A stretch of 64,000 nt of DNA from Gordonia pseudamarae (GCF_025273675.1 NZ_CP045809.1:1240001-1304000), one strand, 5' to 3'; shown: positions 36,643-45,741, counted from the stretch's first letter. Numbers and translations are program-made. The notes: generated by a model from the sequence alone, not told the origin.

Positions 36643-37676
36643 TGGAGATCCCCGCGATCGCGGGCGTCCTCACCGCCGAGCAGGTCCTCGCCACCGGCGC
36701 GGCGATCGTCGGAATGCAGGAGGATTCGGGTGCGCTGCCGTGGTTCCCCGGCGGCCACACCGATCCGTGGGACCACATCGAGTCGGCGATGGCCTTGTCG
36801 GTGACGGGCTTTCACGCCGAGGCCGAGGCGGCCTACGATTGGTCACGCCGTCATCAGCGGGCTGACGGATCGTGGCCCATCCGCACCGTCGCGGGCCGGG
36901 TCGAAGACGCGAACATCGATAGCAACTTCTGTGCCTATATCGCGGTGGGGGTGTGGCATCACTACCGGATAACCGGTGACACAGGGTTTTTGAACCGGAT
37001 GTGGCCGGTGGTGTGGTCGGCCCTGGAACTGGTACTGACGTACCAGCGTCCCGACGGTGCTTTCCGGTGGGGCGGTGACCAGTCGGGGGCCAAGTTCGCC
37101 GAGGCCCAGATCACCGGCAACGCCAGCATCTTTCAGGCGCTGGACTGTGCCATTCGCATAGCCGTCGAGATGGGGCAGCCGGAGGAGGATTTCATCCTCG
37201 CGCACGCGGCCCTGGGCGCGGCATTCGCCGAGCGGATGGACACCGCGTTCGAGCCGCCGTCGGAACATTCGATGGATTGGTACTACCCGATTCTGGGCGG
37301 TGCGATGCGTGGGGAACGCGCGCAGCAGCACATCGCCGAACGCTGGGACGAGTTCGTGGTGCCCGGCTGGGGGGCGCGGTGCGTGCACCACCGGCCGTGG
37401 GTGACCGGCGCCGAGACGAGCGAGCTGGCGCTGGCGCTGGAGGCGCTCGGCGACACCGCCGACGCGATCGGGCTCATCGAGTCGATTCAGCATCTGCGCG
37501 ACCCGGACGGCTCGTACTGGACGGGTCTGGTGTTCTCCGACGGCAAGCGGTGGCCGGTGGAGAAGTCGAGTTGGACGTCGGCGGCCGTCGTGCTGGCCGC
37601 CGACGCGATCTCGCGCACCAGTGCGGCCAACGGCATCTTCCGGGACGTCCGGCAGACCGTGCTGGATCTGCGGTGA
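36642..37676 (+). CDS. Prenyltransferase/squalene-cyclase-like alpha-barrel protein
   Basis: The 344-residue protein is rich in alpha/alpha-barrel features: repeated aromatic segments (SWPIRTVAGRV, YQRPDGAFRWGGD, DPDGSYWTGLV) like QW-type repeats of terpene cyclase/prenyltransferase folds. I see no complete DxDD catalytic motif of a squalene cyclase, so a glycoside-processing six-hairpin fold is an alternative. It starts at ATG 36642, sharing one base with the methyltransferase stop. Co-translation suggests it acts in the same pathway. Confidence 0.7.
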   Translation: MEIPAIAGVLTAEQVLATGAAIVGMQEDSGALPWFPGGHTDPWDHIESAMALSVTGFHAEAEAAYDWSRRHQRADGSWPIRTVAGRVEDANIDSNFCAYIAVGVWHHYRITGDTGFLNRMWPVVWSALELVLTYQRPDGAFRWGGDQSGAKFAEAQITGNASIFQALDCAIRIAVEMGQPEEDFILAHAALGAAFAERMDTAFEPPSEHSMDWYYPILGGAMRGERAQQHIAERWDEFVVPGWGARCVHHRPWVTGAETSELALALEALGDTADAIGLIESIQHLRDPDGSYWTGLVFSDGKRWPVEKSSWTSAAVVLAADAISRTSAANGIFRDVRQTVLDLR

Positions 37677-37739
37677 CATCGGGCCGCGTCGGGTCCACCG
37701 TCCGGAGATTGCCTGGTAGATCACCCTGGGCGAGCTGAA

Positions 37740-37753
37740 TAGAACGTGTTACA
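37740..37753. promoter_or_regulatory. KstR-like operator before the LLM oxidoreductase
   Basis: TAGAACGTGTTACA fits TnnAACnnGTTnnA, 36 nt before the start codon. It is the second such site in the window. Confidence 0.55.
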
Positions 37754-37763
37754 GTTCTATCGA

Positions 37764-37779
37764 CTAGACACCTGTCCAG
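37764..37779. promoter_or_regulatory. Palindrome CTAGACA-N2-TGTCCAG, site B
   Basis: CTAGACACCTGTCCAG is the counterpart of site A at 34568; they differ only in the two central bases. Its right arm runs into the AGGAGG ribosome site of the LLM gene, so a bound repressor could also block translation. Confidence 0.6.
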
Positions 37780-37788
37780 GAGGCTTTG

Positions 37789-38646
37789 ATGGAGTTCGGG
37801 ATCGTACAGTTCACCAGTGACCGAGGGCTCACGCCGCAGATCCTGGCCCCGTTGATCGAGGATGCGGGTTTCGCCTCGTACTACGTGCCCGAACACGGAC
37901 ACATACCCACCCGCCGCGACGCCGCCCACCCGCAGACCGGCGACTCGTCGCTGCCCGACGACCGGTACATGCGCACCCTGGATCCGTGGACCACCCTGGC
38001 TGCCGCCGCGGCGGTCACCACGCGTATCCGGTTGGCCACCGCGGTGGCGCTGCCGGTACAGTCCGACCCCATCACTTTAGCCAAAACCCTTGCGACGCTG
38101 GACCACATCTCCGGCGGCCGGGTCACTCTCGGCGTGGGATTCGGCTGGAACCTCGATGAACTCGGCGACCACGGCGTGCCATCGGGCCGGCGCCGCACGA
38201 TGCTGCGCGAATACCTGGAGGCGATGCGCGTGCTGTGGACCGACGAGGAAGCCGAATATCATGGTGAGTTCGTCGATTTCGGCACCAGCTGGGCGTGGCC
38301 GAAGCCGCCGCAGGGGCTGATCCCGACACTGGTCGGCGCCGCGGGTAACGAGAAGAACTTCACATGGATCGCCCGCAGCGCCGACGGCTGGATCACCACG
38401 CCCGGGGAGGCCGACATCGAGGGCTCGGTGGACCTGCTCAAGCAGATCTGGACCGATGCCGGGCGTGCGGGCGACCCGCAGATCGTCGTCCTCGATTTCC
38501 GGCCGGTGCCCGAGAAGCTGGAGCGCTGGCGCGAGATCGGTGTCTCCACGGTCTTGTACGGCCTGCCCGACGATTCGGTGGAGAAGGCGAGTGCCTACCT
38601 CGCCAAGCTCGCCGGCAGGCTCGGCATCGCACCCGCCGTCGTCTGA
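37789..38646 (+). CDS. LLM-class F420-dependent oxidoreductase
   Basis: The 285-residue TIM-barrel protein opens MEFGIVQFTSD and has the family blocks LATAVALPVQSDPITLAKTLATLDHISGGRVTLGVGFGWN. It belongs to the luciferase-like monooxygenases, which in mycolic-acid actinobacteria mostly use coenzyme F420. Substrate unknown. ATG 37789 follows CAGGAGG; the TTG 3 nt earlier is less likely. It stands alone, convergent with a TetR gene, and its promoter carries two palindromes shared with the glycosyltransferase operon. Confidence 0.9.
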   Translation: MEFGIVQFTSDRGLTPQILAPLIEDAGFASYYVPEHGHIPTRRDAAHPQTGDSSLPDDRYMRTLDPWTTLAAAAAVTTRIRLATAVALPVQSDPITLAKTLATLDHISGGRVTLGVGFGWNLDELGDHGVPSGRRRTMLREYLEAMRVLWTDEEAEYHGEFVDFGTSWAWPKPPQGLIPTLVGAAGNEKNFTWIARSADGWITTPGEADIEGSVDLLKQIWTDAGRAGDPQIVVLDFRPVPEKLERWREIGVSTVLYGLPDDSVEKASAYLAKLAGRLGIAPAVV

Positions 38647-38649
38647 CCA

Positions 38650-39258
38650 CTAGTCCGGCACCGTGCCCAGGCCCGGCAGGATGTAGCGGTGGATGTAGCG
38701 GGACACATCCGCCGGGTCGTCCGGATTGATCGTCGGGCTCGGGGTGGTGCCGATGCTGATCATCACCCGCGCAACCCATTCCGAGGTTTCCTCCGGGTCG
38801 TGGCCGGCGGCGATGTCGCCGCGGGCGACGGCCGCGTCGACGAAGGGCCGCCAGAACGCGGCCAGCCCGGGAATCAGGCCGGCGACCCCCGGCCCGATGC
38901 ACGCCGCGTATGCCTCCGGCTCGGTGAGCTGGAGGCGGATCAGCACCGGCCCCGGATCGTCATAGGCGCCGCGGCCCACCCGGACGCCGACGATCATCTG
39001 TTCGGCGAACGAATCCAGTCGCTCGAGCTCGGATCGGGCGTCGCTCCAGAAGGCGTCGGTGGTGGCCACGATTGCGGCGCCGACCATGGCCTGCTTGTCG
39101 GGAAACTGTCGATAGAGCCAGGCCCGGGAGATGCCGGCGAGGTCGGCCACCTCGGCGACGGTGAGCGCCCGTATTCCTTTGACCGCCAGCAGCTTCTGGG
39201 TGGCGGCGACGATCCTTTCCCGGGTGTCCGCGGCGGATGTGTCGGCTGCGCTCTTCAC
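38650..39258 (-). CDS. TetR-family regulator of the monooxygenase/hydrolase operon
   Basis: The 202-residue regulator has a TetR helix-turn-helix (ERIVAATQKLLAVKGI, VAEVADLAGISRAWLYRQFPDK, about residues 11-55). The start is GTG 39258 (AAGG 8 nt upstream); GTG 39267 is an alternative. It is divergent from a flavin monooxygenase gene, and two GTAGACA-N12-TGTCTA operators lie between them, so it probably represses itself and that operon. Confidence 0.87.
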   Translation of the reverse strand: MKSAADTSAADTRERIVAATQKLLAVKGIRALTVAEVADLAGISRAWLYRQFPDKQAMVGAAIVATTDAFWSDARSELERLDSFAEQMIVGVRVGRGAYDDPGPVLIRLQLTEPEAYAACIGPGVAGLIPGLAAFWRPFVDAAVARGDIAAGHDPEETSEWVARVMISIGTTPSPTINPDDPADVSRYIHRYILPGLGTVPD

Positions 39259-39280
39259 GATGGGCACCTTACCAAAAGTG

Positions 39281-39306
39281 GTAGACAAAGAATGGAAAGT
39301 GTCTAC
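39281..39306. promoter_or_regulatory. TetR operator candidate 1 (GTAGACA-N12-TGTCTAC)
   Basis: Perfect 7-bp arms with a 12-nt spacer, in the divergent region between the TetR gene and the monooxygenase. A second element of identical architecture lies 45 bp on. Confidence 0.7.
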
Positions 39307-39325
39307 ACTGAGGTCGCGGAGTGAT

Positions 39326-39351
39326 GTAGACAGCTCTGTGAATCTGTCTAG
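39326..39351. promoter_or_regulatory. TetR operator candidate 2 (GTAGACA-N12-TGTCTAG)
   Basis: Same arms and spacing as candidate 1 (one end base differs), immediately before the GGAGAAGGG ribosome site of the monooxygenase gene. Confidence 0.7.
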
Positions 39352-39366
39352 GAGAAGGGTGTGGGT

Positions 39367-40746
39367 GTGGCACAGGACCTCCCCACGGTCGCCGTCATCG
39401 GGGCCGGCATCAGCGGTCTGACGGCCGGAAAGCAGCTCAAGGACTACGGAGTGAGCTATGTCTGCTTCGAGTCGTCCGACCGGATCGGCGGCAACTGGGC
39501 GTTCGGCAATCCCAATGGGCACAGCAGCGCCTACCGGTCGCTGCACATCGACACCTCCAAGTATCGGCTGTCGTTCCGCGATTTCCCGATGCCCGACGAG
39601 TATCCGGATTTCCCGCACCACACGCAGATCAAGGCCTACCTCGATGCGTATGCCGAGGCTTTCGGGCTGCTGGAGAACATCGAGTTCACCAACGGGGTCG
39701 TACGCGCCGAACGACTGCCCGGCGGCGGCTGGGAACTGACCACCCAGCGCGGCGAGCAACGGCGGTTCGATCTGCTGGTGGTGGCCAACGGCCATCACTG
39801 GGATCCCCGGATGCCCGACTTCCCGGGCGAATTCGACGGCATCGAGATGCACGTGCACGACTACGTCGACCCGCGAACCCCCTACGAATTCTTCGACAAA
39901 CGCATCCTGGTCGTCGGCCTGGGCAACAGTGCCGCCGACGTCGCGGTCGAACTGTCGTCGAAGGCGTTGGGCAACACACTGACCCTGTCGACGCGGTCCG
40001 GGGCGTGGATCGTGCCCAAGTACTACGGCAGCGTGCCCGCCGACCGCCTATATCGCACGTTCCCGCACGTGCCGGCGGCCTGGCAACGCAAGGTGCTGCA
40101 GGCAATGATCCCGATGGTGGGAAGGCCCGAGAGTTTCGGCCTGCCCAAGCCGAATCACAAGTTCTTCGAGGCCCATCCCACGCAATCGGTGGAACTGCCG
40201 TTCCGGTTGGGTGCGGGCGATGTGATCCCCAAACCGAATGTCGCCCGATTGGACGGGGACACGGTGCATTTCGAGGACGGCACGCAGGCCGATTTCGACA
40301 TCATCATCTACGCGACCGGCTACAATATCACCTTCCCGTTCTTCGATCCGGAGTTCATCAGCGCGCCGGACAACAGGATCGACCTGTACAGGCGGATGTT
40401 CTACCCGGGTATCGACGATCTGATCTTCCACGGTTTCGCACAGGCCACCCCCACGCTGTTCCCGTTCGTGGAATGCCAGGCCCGGCTGATCGGCGCCTAC
40501 GCGGTGGGCAGGTATGCACTGCCGACCGTCGATCGGATGCGTGCCGACATCGCCGCCGACGACGCCCACGATCGCGGTCACATGCAGAAGTCGGCCCGGC
40601 ACACCCAGCAACTCGACTACTTCCTGTACGAGCACCATATGCGCACGAAGGAACTGCCGGCGGGTTACGAGCGGGCACGCACCGCGGGCCCGCCGAGATG
40701 GGCGGGCGTCGCGGACGAACCGGTCGCGGCGGGAGAGCGCTCATGA
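39367..40746 (+). CDS. Flavin-containing monooxygenase
   Basis: The 459-residue protein has the FAD-binding GAGISG near the N-terminus (about 12-17), a second dinucleotide motif GLGNSAADVAV for NADPH and YATGYNITFPFF, as in FMO and Baeyer-Villiger-type enzymes. The FMO fingerprint FxGxxxHxxx(Y/F) appears as FPGEFDGIEMHVHDY. GTG 39367 is preferred because GGAGAAGGG lies 7 nt upstream; GTG 39361 is possible. A hydrolase gene overlaps its end by 4 nt, so oxygenation followed by ester cleavage is plausible. Confidence 0.87.
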   Translation: MAQDLPTVAVIGAGISGLTAGKQLKDYGVSYVCFESSDRIGGNWAFGNPNGHSSAYRSLHIDTSKYRLSFRDFPMPDEYPDFPHHTQIKAYLDAYAEAFGLLENIEFTNGVVRAERLPGGGWELTTQRGEQRRFDLLVVANGHHWDPRMPDFPGEFDGIEMHVHDYVDPRTPYEFFDKRILVVGLGNSAADVAVELSSKALGNTLTLSTRSGAWIVPKYYGSVPADRLYRTFPHVPAAWQRKVLQAMIPMVGRPESFGLPKPNHKFFEAHPTQSVELPFRLGAGDVIPKPNVARLDGDTVHFEDGTQADFDIIIYATGYNITFPFFDPEFISAPDNRIDLYRRMFYPGIDDLIFHGFAQATPTLFPFVECQARLIGAYAVGRYALPTVDRMRADIAADDAHDRGHMQKSARHTQQLDYFLYEHHMRTKELPAGYERARTAGPPRWAGVADEPVAAGERS

Positions 40747-41696
40747 GCGCGGTTCAGGGCGCGGTGCCGCGCGGGGCGGTCCGCCTGCGGTTCGACTCGG
40801 CCGGGACCGATTGTGATGCATGGTTTTTCGAGGGATCGAAGAGTTCTCCGTTCGAGATCGGCGGCAGACGGCCGGTGGTGGTGATGGCACACGGTTTCGC
40901 CGGCACCAAGGACTCGGGACTGGCGCCGTTCGCGCAGCGGTTCGCCGATGCCGGCCTGGCGGTGTTCGCGTTCGACTATCGGGGCTTCGGACACTCGGAC
41001 GGCGTACCGCGACAGCGGGTCTCGATGGCCGGGCAGGCCCGCGACTACGCCTCGGCGATCGAGGCGGCGGCCACCCTGCCCGGCGTCGACCCGGGGCGCA
41101 TCATCATCTGGGGAGTGTCGCTCGGTGGCGGACTGGCGCTCAAGGTCGCGCAGGGCCGCGCCGACATCGCGGCGGTGGTCGCGGTGGTTCCGCTGGTCAG
41201 CGGCATCGCCGCGGGCAAACACGCCCGCACGCACGTCAGCGGCGCGGGCATGGCACGCTCCACGGTCGCCGCGATCGGCAGCACGGTGGCCACCAAGGTC
41301 GGCCGGACGCCCACCATGATGCGGGTCGTCGGCTACCCGGGTGACACCGGCGCCGCGCTCAGCGCACCCGGCTTCTTCGAGAGCTACCGGGCCATCGCCG
41401 GTCCCTCGTGGCGCAACGAGATCGACGCCGCGATCGGCATGGAGATCGGTTCGTTCCGGGTTGGCAGGGGAGTCGGCGACATAGGCGCACCGGTGTTGGT
41501 GCAGATCGCCGACTTCGATTCCGGTGCCCCGCCCGAGGCCGCCGCCAAGGTCGCCTTCCTTGCCCGTGCCGAGGTCCGGCACTATCCGTGCGACCACTTC
41601 GACGTCTTTGCCGGCAACGACTGGTACGAGGCCACCGTGCGGCACGAGATCGACTTCTTGACAAGGCATCTGGTACCGCAGCCGGTCGCCGGGTGA
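40743..41696 (+). CDS. Alpha/beta hydrolase
   Basis: The 317-residue enzyme has the oxyanion segment VVMAHGFAGTKDSGL, the nucleophile elbow GVSLGG (Ser126) and a C-terminal catalytic His in HYPCDHFDVF. It is close to dienelactone-hydrolase/acyl-peptidase-like serine hydrolases. It starts at ATG overlapping the monooxygenase stop (ATGA), and may hydrolyse the ester formed by the monooxygenase; that is inferred. Confidence 0.87.
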   Translation: MSAVQGAVPRGAVRLRFDSAGTDCDAWFFEGSKSSPFEIGGRRPVVVMAHGFAGTKDSGLAPFAQRFADAGLAVFAFDYRGFGHSDGVPRQRVSMAGQARDYASAIEAAATLPGVDPGRIIIWGVSLGGGLALKVAQGRADIAAVVAVVPLVSGIAAGKHARTHVSGAGMARSTVAAIGSTVATKVGRTPTMMRVVGYPGDTGAALSAPGFFESYRAIAGPSWRNEIDAAIGMEIGSFRVGRGVGDIGAPVLVQIADFDSGAPPEAAAKVAFLARAEVRHYPCDHFDVFAGNDWYEATVRHEIDFLTRHLVPQPVAG

Positions 41697-41763
41697 CCGG
41701 GGAGTTACCCCTCGGGTGCCGGGTGGGCAGGGATCGGGCGCACGGGGAGTAGACGGGCGGGGA

Positions 41764-42456
41764 TCAGGCGGGCGGTTGCGGCAGCGGGGTGCCCGGCACG
41801 CCGCCGTCGCGGCGCAAGACCCGCAGCGAACCCTCGACGCGGACCTCGGTGAACTGGCCGGACGCGAGCGCCTGGCAATAGATCTCGTACGGCGGACGGC
41901 CGCCGTCGGCGGGGTCGGGGAAGACGTCGTGGATCAGCAGCGCGCCGCCGATCCGCACCCACGGCGCCCAGCCGTCGAGATCGTCCTGCGCGGCCCGCAT
42001 GCTGTGGCCTCCGTCGATGAACACGAAGTCGGCCGGTGTGCCCCAGGCGCGGGCGGCGGTCGTGGACGGCGCGAGCATGCCGATCACGGTGCGCTCCAGA
42101 CCCGCGTCGAACATGGTGCGCCGGAAGCGGGCCGAGGTGTCCAGCGTGCCGCTGTGCGGGTCGACCAGCGTCGGGTCGTGGTACTCCCAGCCGGGCTGGT
42201 GCTCCTCGGAGCCGCGGTGATGGTCGACGGTCACCAGTACCGCGTCCGCGGCTTCGGCCGCCGCGCCGAGAAACACCGTGGACTTGCCGCAGTAGGTGCC
42301 GATCTCGATCCCGACCTTCGTCGAATCGGTGTGTGTCAGATACTCACCCGCGATCTCGTACAGGGTCTGTGCCTCGTCGAGGGGCATGAATCCGGGCGCC
42401 TCGGCTGCGACGGCGAGTCGCTCGGGCGAAGGGGACGGGGCCGGGGATGCGGTCAT
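41764..42456 (-). CDS. SAM-dependent methyltransferase, Methyltransf_24-like
   Basis: The 230-residue protein has a glycine-rich motif I VGIEIGTYCGKSTVFLG (about residues 47-63), an acidic post-I LVTVDHHRGSEEHQPG and DFVFIDGGHS, typical of the small Methyltransf_24/O-methyltransferase-like group. Substrate unknown. It stands alone on the minus strand, divergent from the quinone oxidoreductase gene. Confidence 0.85.
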   Translation of the reverse strand: MTASPAPSPSPERLAVAAEAPGFMPLDEAQTLYEIAGEYLTHTDSTKVGIEIGTYCGKSTVFLGAAAEAADAVLVTVDHHRGSEEHQPGWEYHDPTLVDPHSGTLDTSARFRRTMFDAGLERTVIGMLAPSTTAARAWGTPADFVFIDGGHSMRAAQDDLDGWAPWVRIGGALLIHDVFPDPADGGRPPYEIYCQALASGQFTEVRVEGSLRVLRRDGGVPGTPLPQPPA

Positions 42457-42535
42457 ACCGTGATCCTAACTATGGGTCCGACCATGGTCGCATTCCCGTC
42501 ACCGCGCCCGCACCGGGCGGCGTAGGGTGGGCTGG

Positions 42536-43510
42536 ATGAAGGCGCAACTGCTCACCGAGGAGTCCGGGCCCGCCGGCCTGGCACTGACCGAGATCGCGGA
42601 TCCGATACCGGGACCGGGGCAACTGCTCGTCGACATCAAGTCGTGCGGGGTGTGTTTTCCCGATCTGCTGATCGCCCAGGGCAAGTATCAGATCCGTCCG
42701 CCGTTGCCGTTCATCCCGGGCACCGAGGTGTCCGGCGTCGTCCGCGAGGCCCCGGACGGAGGGCAGTACCGGCCGGGCGACAAGGTGCTGGTCACCCCGA
42801 TGATTGGTGGATTCGCCGAACAGATCCTCGTTGTCCCCGAGATGTTGCTGCCGATGCCCGAGGGCCTGAGTTTCGACGAGGGTGCCGCGTTGGGCATCAA
42901 CTTCCAGACCGCGGTGTTCGCGCTCAAGATGCGCGCACAGACCGCGCCCGGCGAGGTGGTGGGTGTCCTCGGCGCCGCCGGCGGCATCGGGGTGGCCTCG
43001 ATCCTGGTGGCCAAGGCGATGGGGGCGACGGTGGTGGCCATCGTGCATCGCACCGGTGCCGACGACCTGCTCAAGAGTCTCGGTGCCGATCACATCGTGC
43101 AACTCACCGACGGCTGGGGCGACAGACTCCGGGAGTTCGCGCCCGACGGTGTCGACGTGATGATCGACCCGTCCGGCGGCGACGTGTTCGACGAGGCGCT
43201 GCGCCAGGTGGCGCCCGACGGCCGTTACGTGGTGGTCGGTTTCGCCGCCGGCGGCATCCCCACCGTCAAACTCAATCGGGTGTTGTTCCGCAATATCGCG
43301 ATCGTCGGTGCCGCGTGGGGCGAGTACCTGCGGTCCCACCCGAACGACAACATTCCCGGACTCATCCACGACGAGATCATCGAGATGATCGACGCCGGGC
43401 TGCGCCCGCCGGTCACCGCGCGCTATCCACTGGCCGATGCCGGACAGGCGTTGACGGACATGGCCGCCGGGAAGATCCTGGGCAAGGCGGTCATCACGAT
43501 CGCGGAGTGA
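42536..43510 (+). CDS. NADPH:quinone oxidoreductase (MDR superfamily)
   Basis: The 324-residue medium-chain reductase has no catalytic zinc site, an N-terminal GroES-like domain (FIPGTEVSGVV) and a Rossmann GVLGAAGGIGVAS for NADPH (about residues 140-152). This layout is that of quinone oxidoreductases. ATG 42536 is chosen; the open frame begins 9 nt earlier at a GTG. Confidence 0.88.
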   Translation: MKAQLLTEESGPAGLALTEIADPIPGPGQLLVDIKSCGVCFPDLLIAQGKYQIRPPLPFIPGTEVSGVVREAPDGGQYRPGDKVLVTPMIGGFAEQILVVPEMLLPMPEGLSFDEGAALGINFQTAVFALKMRAQTAPGEVVGVLGAAGGIGVASILVAKAMGATVVAIVHRTGADDLLKSLGADHIVQLTDGWGDRLREFAPDGVDVMIDPSGGDVFDEALRQVAPDGRYVVVGFAAGGIPTVKLNRVLFRNIAIVGAAWGEYLRSHPNDNIPGLIHDEIIEMIDAGLRPPVTARYPLADAGQALTDMAAGKILGKAVITIAE

Positions 43511-43537
43511 GCCGCCCCCACCGACATCGGAGCCGCC

Positions 43538-43801
43538 ATGTGCCGAAACATCACTGAACTGCGTGGCCTGGAGCCACCGGCCACCACCGACGAGGTGGAG
43601 GCCGCCGCGCGCCAGTACGTGCGCAAGGTGAGCGGGATCCGGCATCCGTCGGCCGCCACCGAGGTCGCGTTCGAGGAGGCCGTCGCAACCGTCGCCGCGG
43701 CCACCAGGGACCTGCTCGGTGTGCTGCCGCAGCGTCGGCAACCACCCAGGACGGTGCCGCCGCTGCGGCGCCCCGAGGTGATCGCCCGGCTCGGCCGCTG
43801 A
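43538..43801 (+). CDS. DUF2277 family protein
   Basis: The 87-residue protein starts MCRNITELRGLEPPAT and contains AARQYVRKVSGI and TRDLLGVL, which match the DUF2277 family of small conserved actinobacterial proteins. Function unknown. It follows the quinone oxidoreductase by 27 nt, probably in one transcript, and a hairpin follows. Confidence 0.88.
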   Translation: MCRNITELRGLEPPATTDEVEAAARQYVRKVSGIRHPSAATEVAFEEAVATVAAATRDLLGVLPQRRQPPRTVPPLRRPEVIARLGR

Positions 43802-43809
43802 ACATCGCC

Positions 43810-43838
43810 GTATAAGTCGTCCGCGGGCCGACTTATAC
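43810..43838 (+). terminator. Hairpin terminator after the DUF2277 gene
   Basis: Perfect 10-bp arms GTATAAGTCG/CGACTTATAC around a 9-nt GC loop directly follow the DUF2277 stop and precede the ABC transporter gene. Confidence 0.8.
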
Positions 43839-43884
43839 GCGCACCTGGGGAAAGCCTCGGTTCCGCCGGTACCGACTGGGTAGG

Positions 43885-45717
43885 GTGCGATTCGTGCGCA
43901 TCTCACAGATTGCGGTACCTGTCCGGCTGCCGGCGGTTGTGGTGATCCTGCTGCTGACCGCACTGCTCTCGCTGGTCGCCGCGGCGCCCCCGGTCGCACA
44001 CGCGGCTCCGGACAACTGCGTCCCGCCCGGCCTGTCGTCGGCCTCGGCCGCGCCGGTCAACCTCGCCGCGGCCGAGGAGGGCGGTGAGGACAGATTCACC
44101 ACCGTGACCACCACCCCGGTCGATCAGATCGACATCGGTGCGCTGGAACTGATCAATCGCGGTGTCATCTCCGTGGGCACCCTTTCCGATGCCGGACCGA
44201 GTATCTGCGTCAACCGCAAGGGCGTGTTCACCGGCTTCGACAACGAACTGCTCAAGGCGATCGCCGCCAAGATCGGCCTCAAGATCACCTTCGCCGGAAC
44301 CGAATTCGCGGGACTGCTCGCCCAGGTGTCCAACAATCGTTTCGACATCGGGTCGTCGTCGATCACCACCACCGACGAACGCAGGCAGACGGTCGACTTC
44401 ACCAACGGCTACGACTTCGGCTACTTCTCGCTCGTCGCACCTCCCGGCGGCAAGGCGACCAGCTTCTCCGACCTCGGTCCGGGGCAGCGGATCGGCGTGG
44501 TGCAGGGCACCGTGCAGGACGACTACGTCGTCAACACCCTCAAGCTCGACCCGGTGAAGTTCCCCGACTACGCCACCGCCTACGCCAATCTCAAGACCGG
44601 GCAGATCGATGCCTGGGTGGCGCCGTCCCAGCAGGCCGAAGGCGCGGTGCGGCCGGGTGACGGGGTGACGATCACCGAGAACACCTTCAGCGTCAACAAC
44701 TTCGTCGCCTGGGCAGTGGGCAAGAACAAGCCGAAACTGGTGGCCGCGCTCAACTCGGGACTCGACGCGATCATAGCCGACGGTACCTATGCCACGCTGT
44801 ACGCCGACTGGGTTCCGCGGGAACTGCCCGCCGGCTGGAAGCCCGGCAGCAAGGCCGCGCCGACGCCCGAACTGCCCGACATCGCCACGATTGCCCGCGA
44901 GAACGCCGCCGGAAAGGAAGACGACACCGGCAGTCGCAAGGGCACCCTCGCGCAGTTGAGCGACACCTTCTTCAACTGGGAGCTGTACAAGGATTCGTTC
45001 CCGGATCTGTTCAAGACGGGTCTGCCCAACACACTGCTGCTGGCGTTGGTGTCCGGCGTGCTGGGCACGTTGCTGGGTCTGCTGCTGGCCGTTGCCGGCA
45101 TCTCCCGTTCGCGCTGGCTGCGTTGGCCCGCCCGCATCTACACCGACATCTTCCGTGGTCTGCCGGCCGTGGTGGTGATCCTGATCGTCGGCCTCGGTAT
45201 CGGCCCGGTGGTCAGTGACATCACCGGCAACAACCCGTACTGGCTCGGCGCGGTGGCCCTGGCCCTGCTGGCCGCCGCCTACATCGGTGAGATCTTCCGC
45301 TCCGGCATCCAAAGCGTGGAAGCCGGGCAGATGGAGGCCTCGCGCGCGATCGGCTTCTCCTACGGGCAGTCGATGCGGCTGGTGGTGATCCCGCAGGGTG
45401 TGCGGCGGGTGCTGCCGGCGCTGATGAACCAGTTCATCAGCCTCATCAAGGACAGTTCGCTGGTGTACTTCCTAGGTCTGCTGGCCAGCCAGCGCGAACT
45501 GTTCGCCGTCGGGCGGGACCTGAACGCGCAGACCGGAAATCTGTCCCCGCTGGTTGCCGCGGGCCTGGTCTACCTGCTGCTCACCATCCCGCTGACCCAC
45601 CTGGTCAACTACATCGACCACAGGTTGCGCACCGGCCGTCCGGCACCGGCGGAGGACGATCCCGGACCGCTGGTGACCAGCGGCGGCGCGGTCCCCGGGC
45701 CGCCCACTAAGCCATAG
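43885..45717 (+). CDS. Polar amino-acid ABC transporter, substrate-binding/permease fusion
   Basis: The 610-residue protein joins a signal peptide (cleavage near AHA-AP, about residue 35), a family-3 solute-binding domain (residues about 80-330, with VCVNRKGVFTGFDNELLKAIA-type start and TTDERRQTVDFTNGY), and a C-terminal HisM-like permease domain (about 370-600) with the EAA loop EASRAIGFSYGQSMRLVVIPQG. Such fusions are known in Gram-positives (GlnP type). The start is GTG 43885 or GTG 43894. The ATPase gene follows 24 nt later. Glutamine/glutamate-type specificity is inferred. Confidence 0.9.
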   Translation: MRFVRISQIAVPVRLPAVVVILLLTALLSLVAAAPPVAHAAPDNCVPPGLSSASAAPVNLAAAEEGGEDRFTTVTTTPVDQIDIGALELINRGVISVGTLSDAGPSICVNRKGVFTGFDNELLKAIAAKIGLKITFAGTEFAGLLAQVSNNRFDIGSSSITTTDERRQTVDFTNGYDFGYFSLVAPPGGKATSFSDLGPGQRIGVVQGTVQDDYVVNTLKLDPVKFPDYATAYANLKTGQIDAWVAPSQQAEGAVRPGDGVTITENTFSVNNFVAWAVGKNKPKLVAALNSGLDAIIADGTYATLYADWVPRELPAGWKPGSKAAPTPELPDIATIARENAAGKEDDTGSRKGTLAQLSDTFFNWELYKDSFPDLFKTGLPNTLLLALVSGVLGTLLGLLLAVAGISRSRWLRWPARIYTDIFRGLPAVVVILIVGLGIGPVVSDITGNNPYWLGAVALALLAAAYIGEIFRSGIQSVEAGQMEASRAIGFSYGQSMRLVVIPQGVRRVLPALMNQFISLIKDSSLVYFLGLLASQRELFAVGRDLNAQTGNLSPLVAAGLVYLLLTIPLTHLVNYIDHRLRTGRPAPAEDDPGPLVTSGGAVPGPPTKP

Positions 45718-45741
45718 CCGCGCGAACCCGAAAGAGACACT

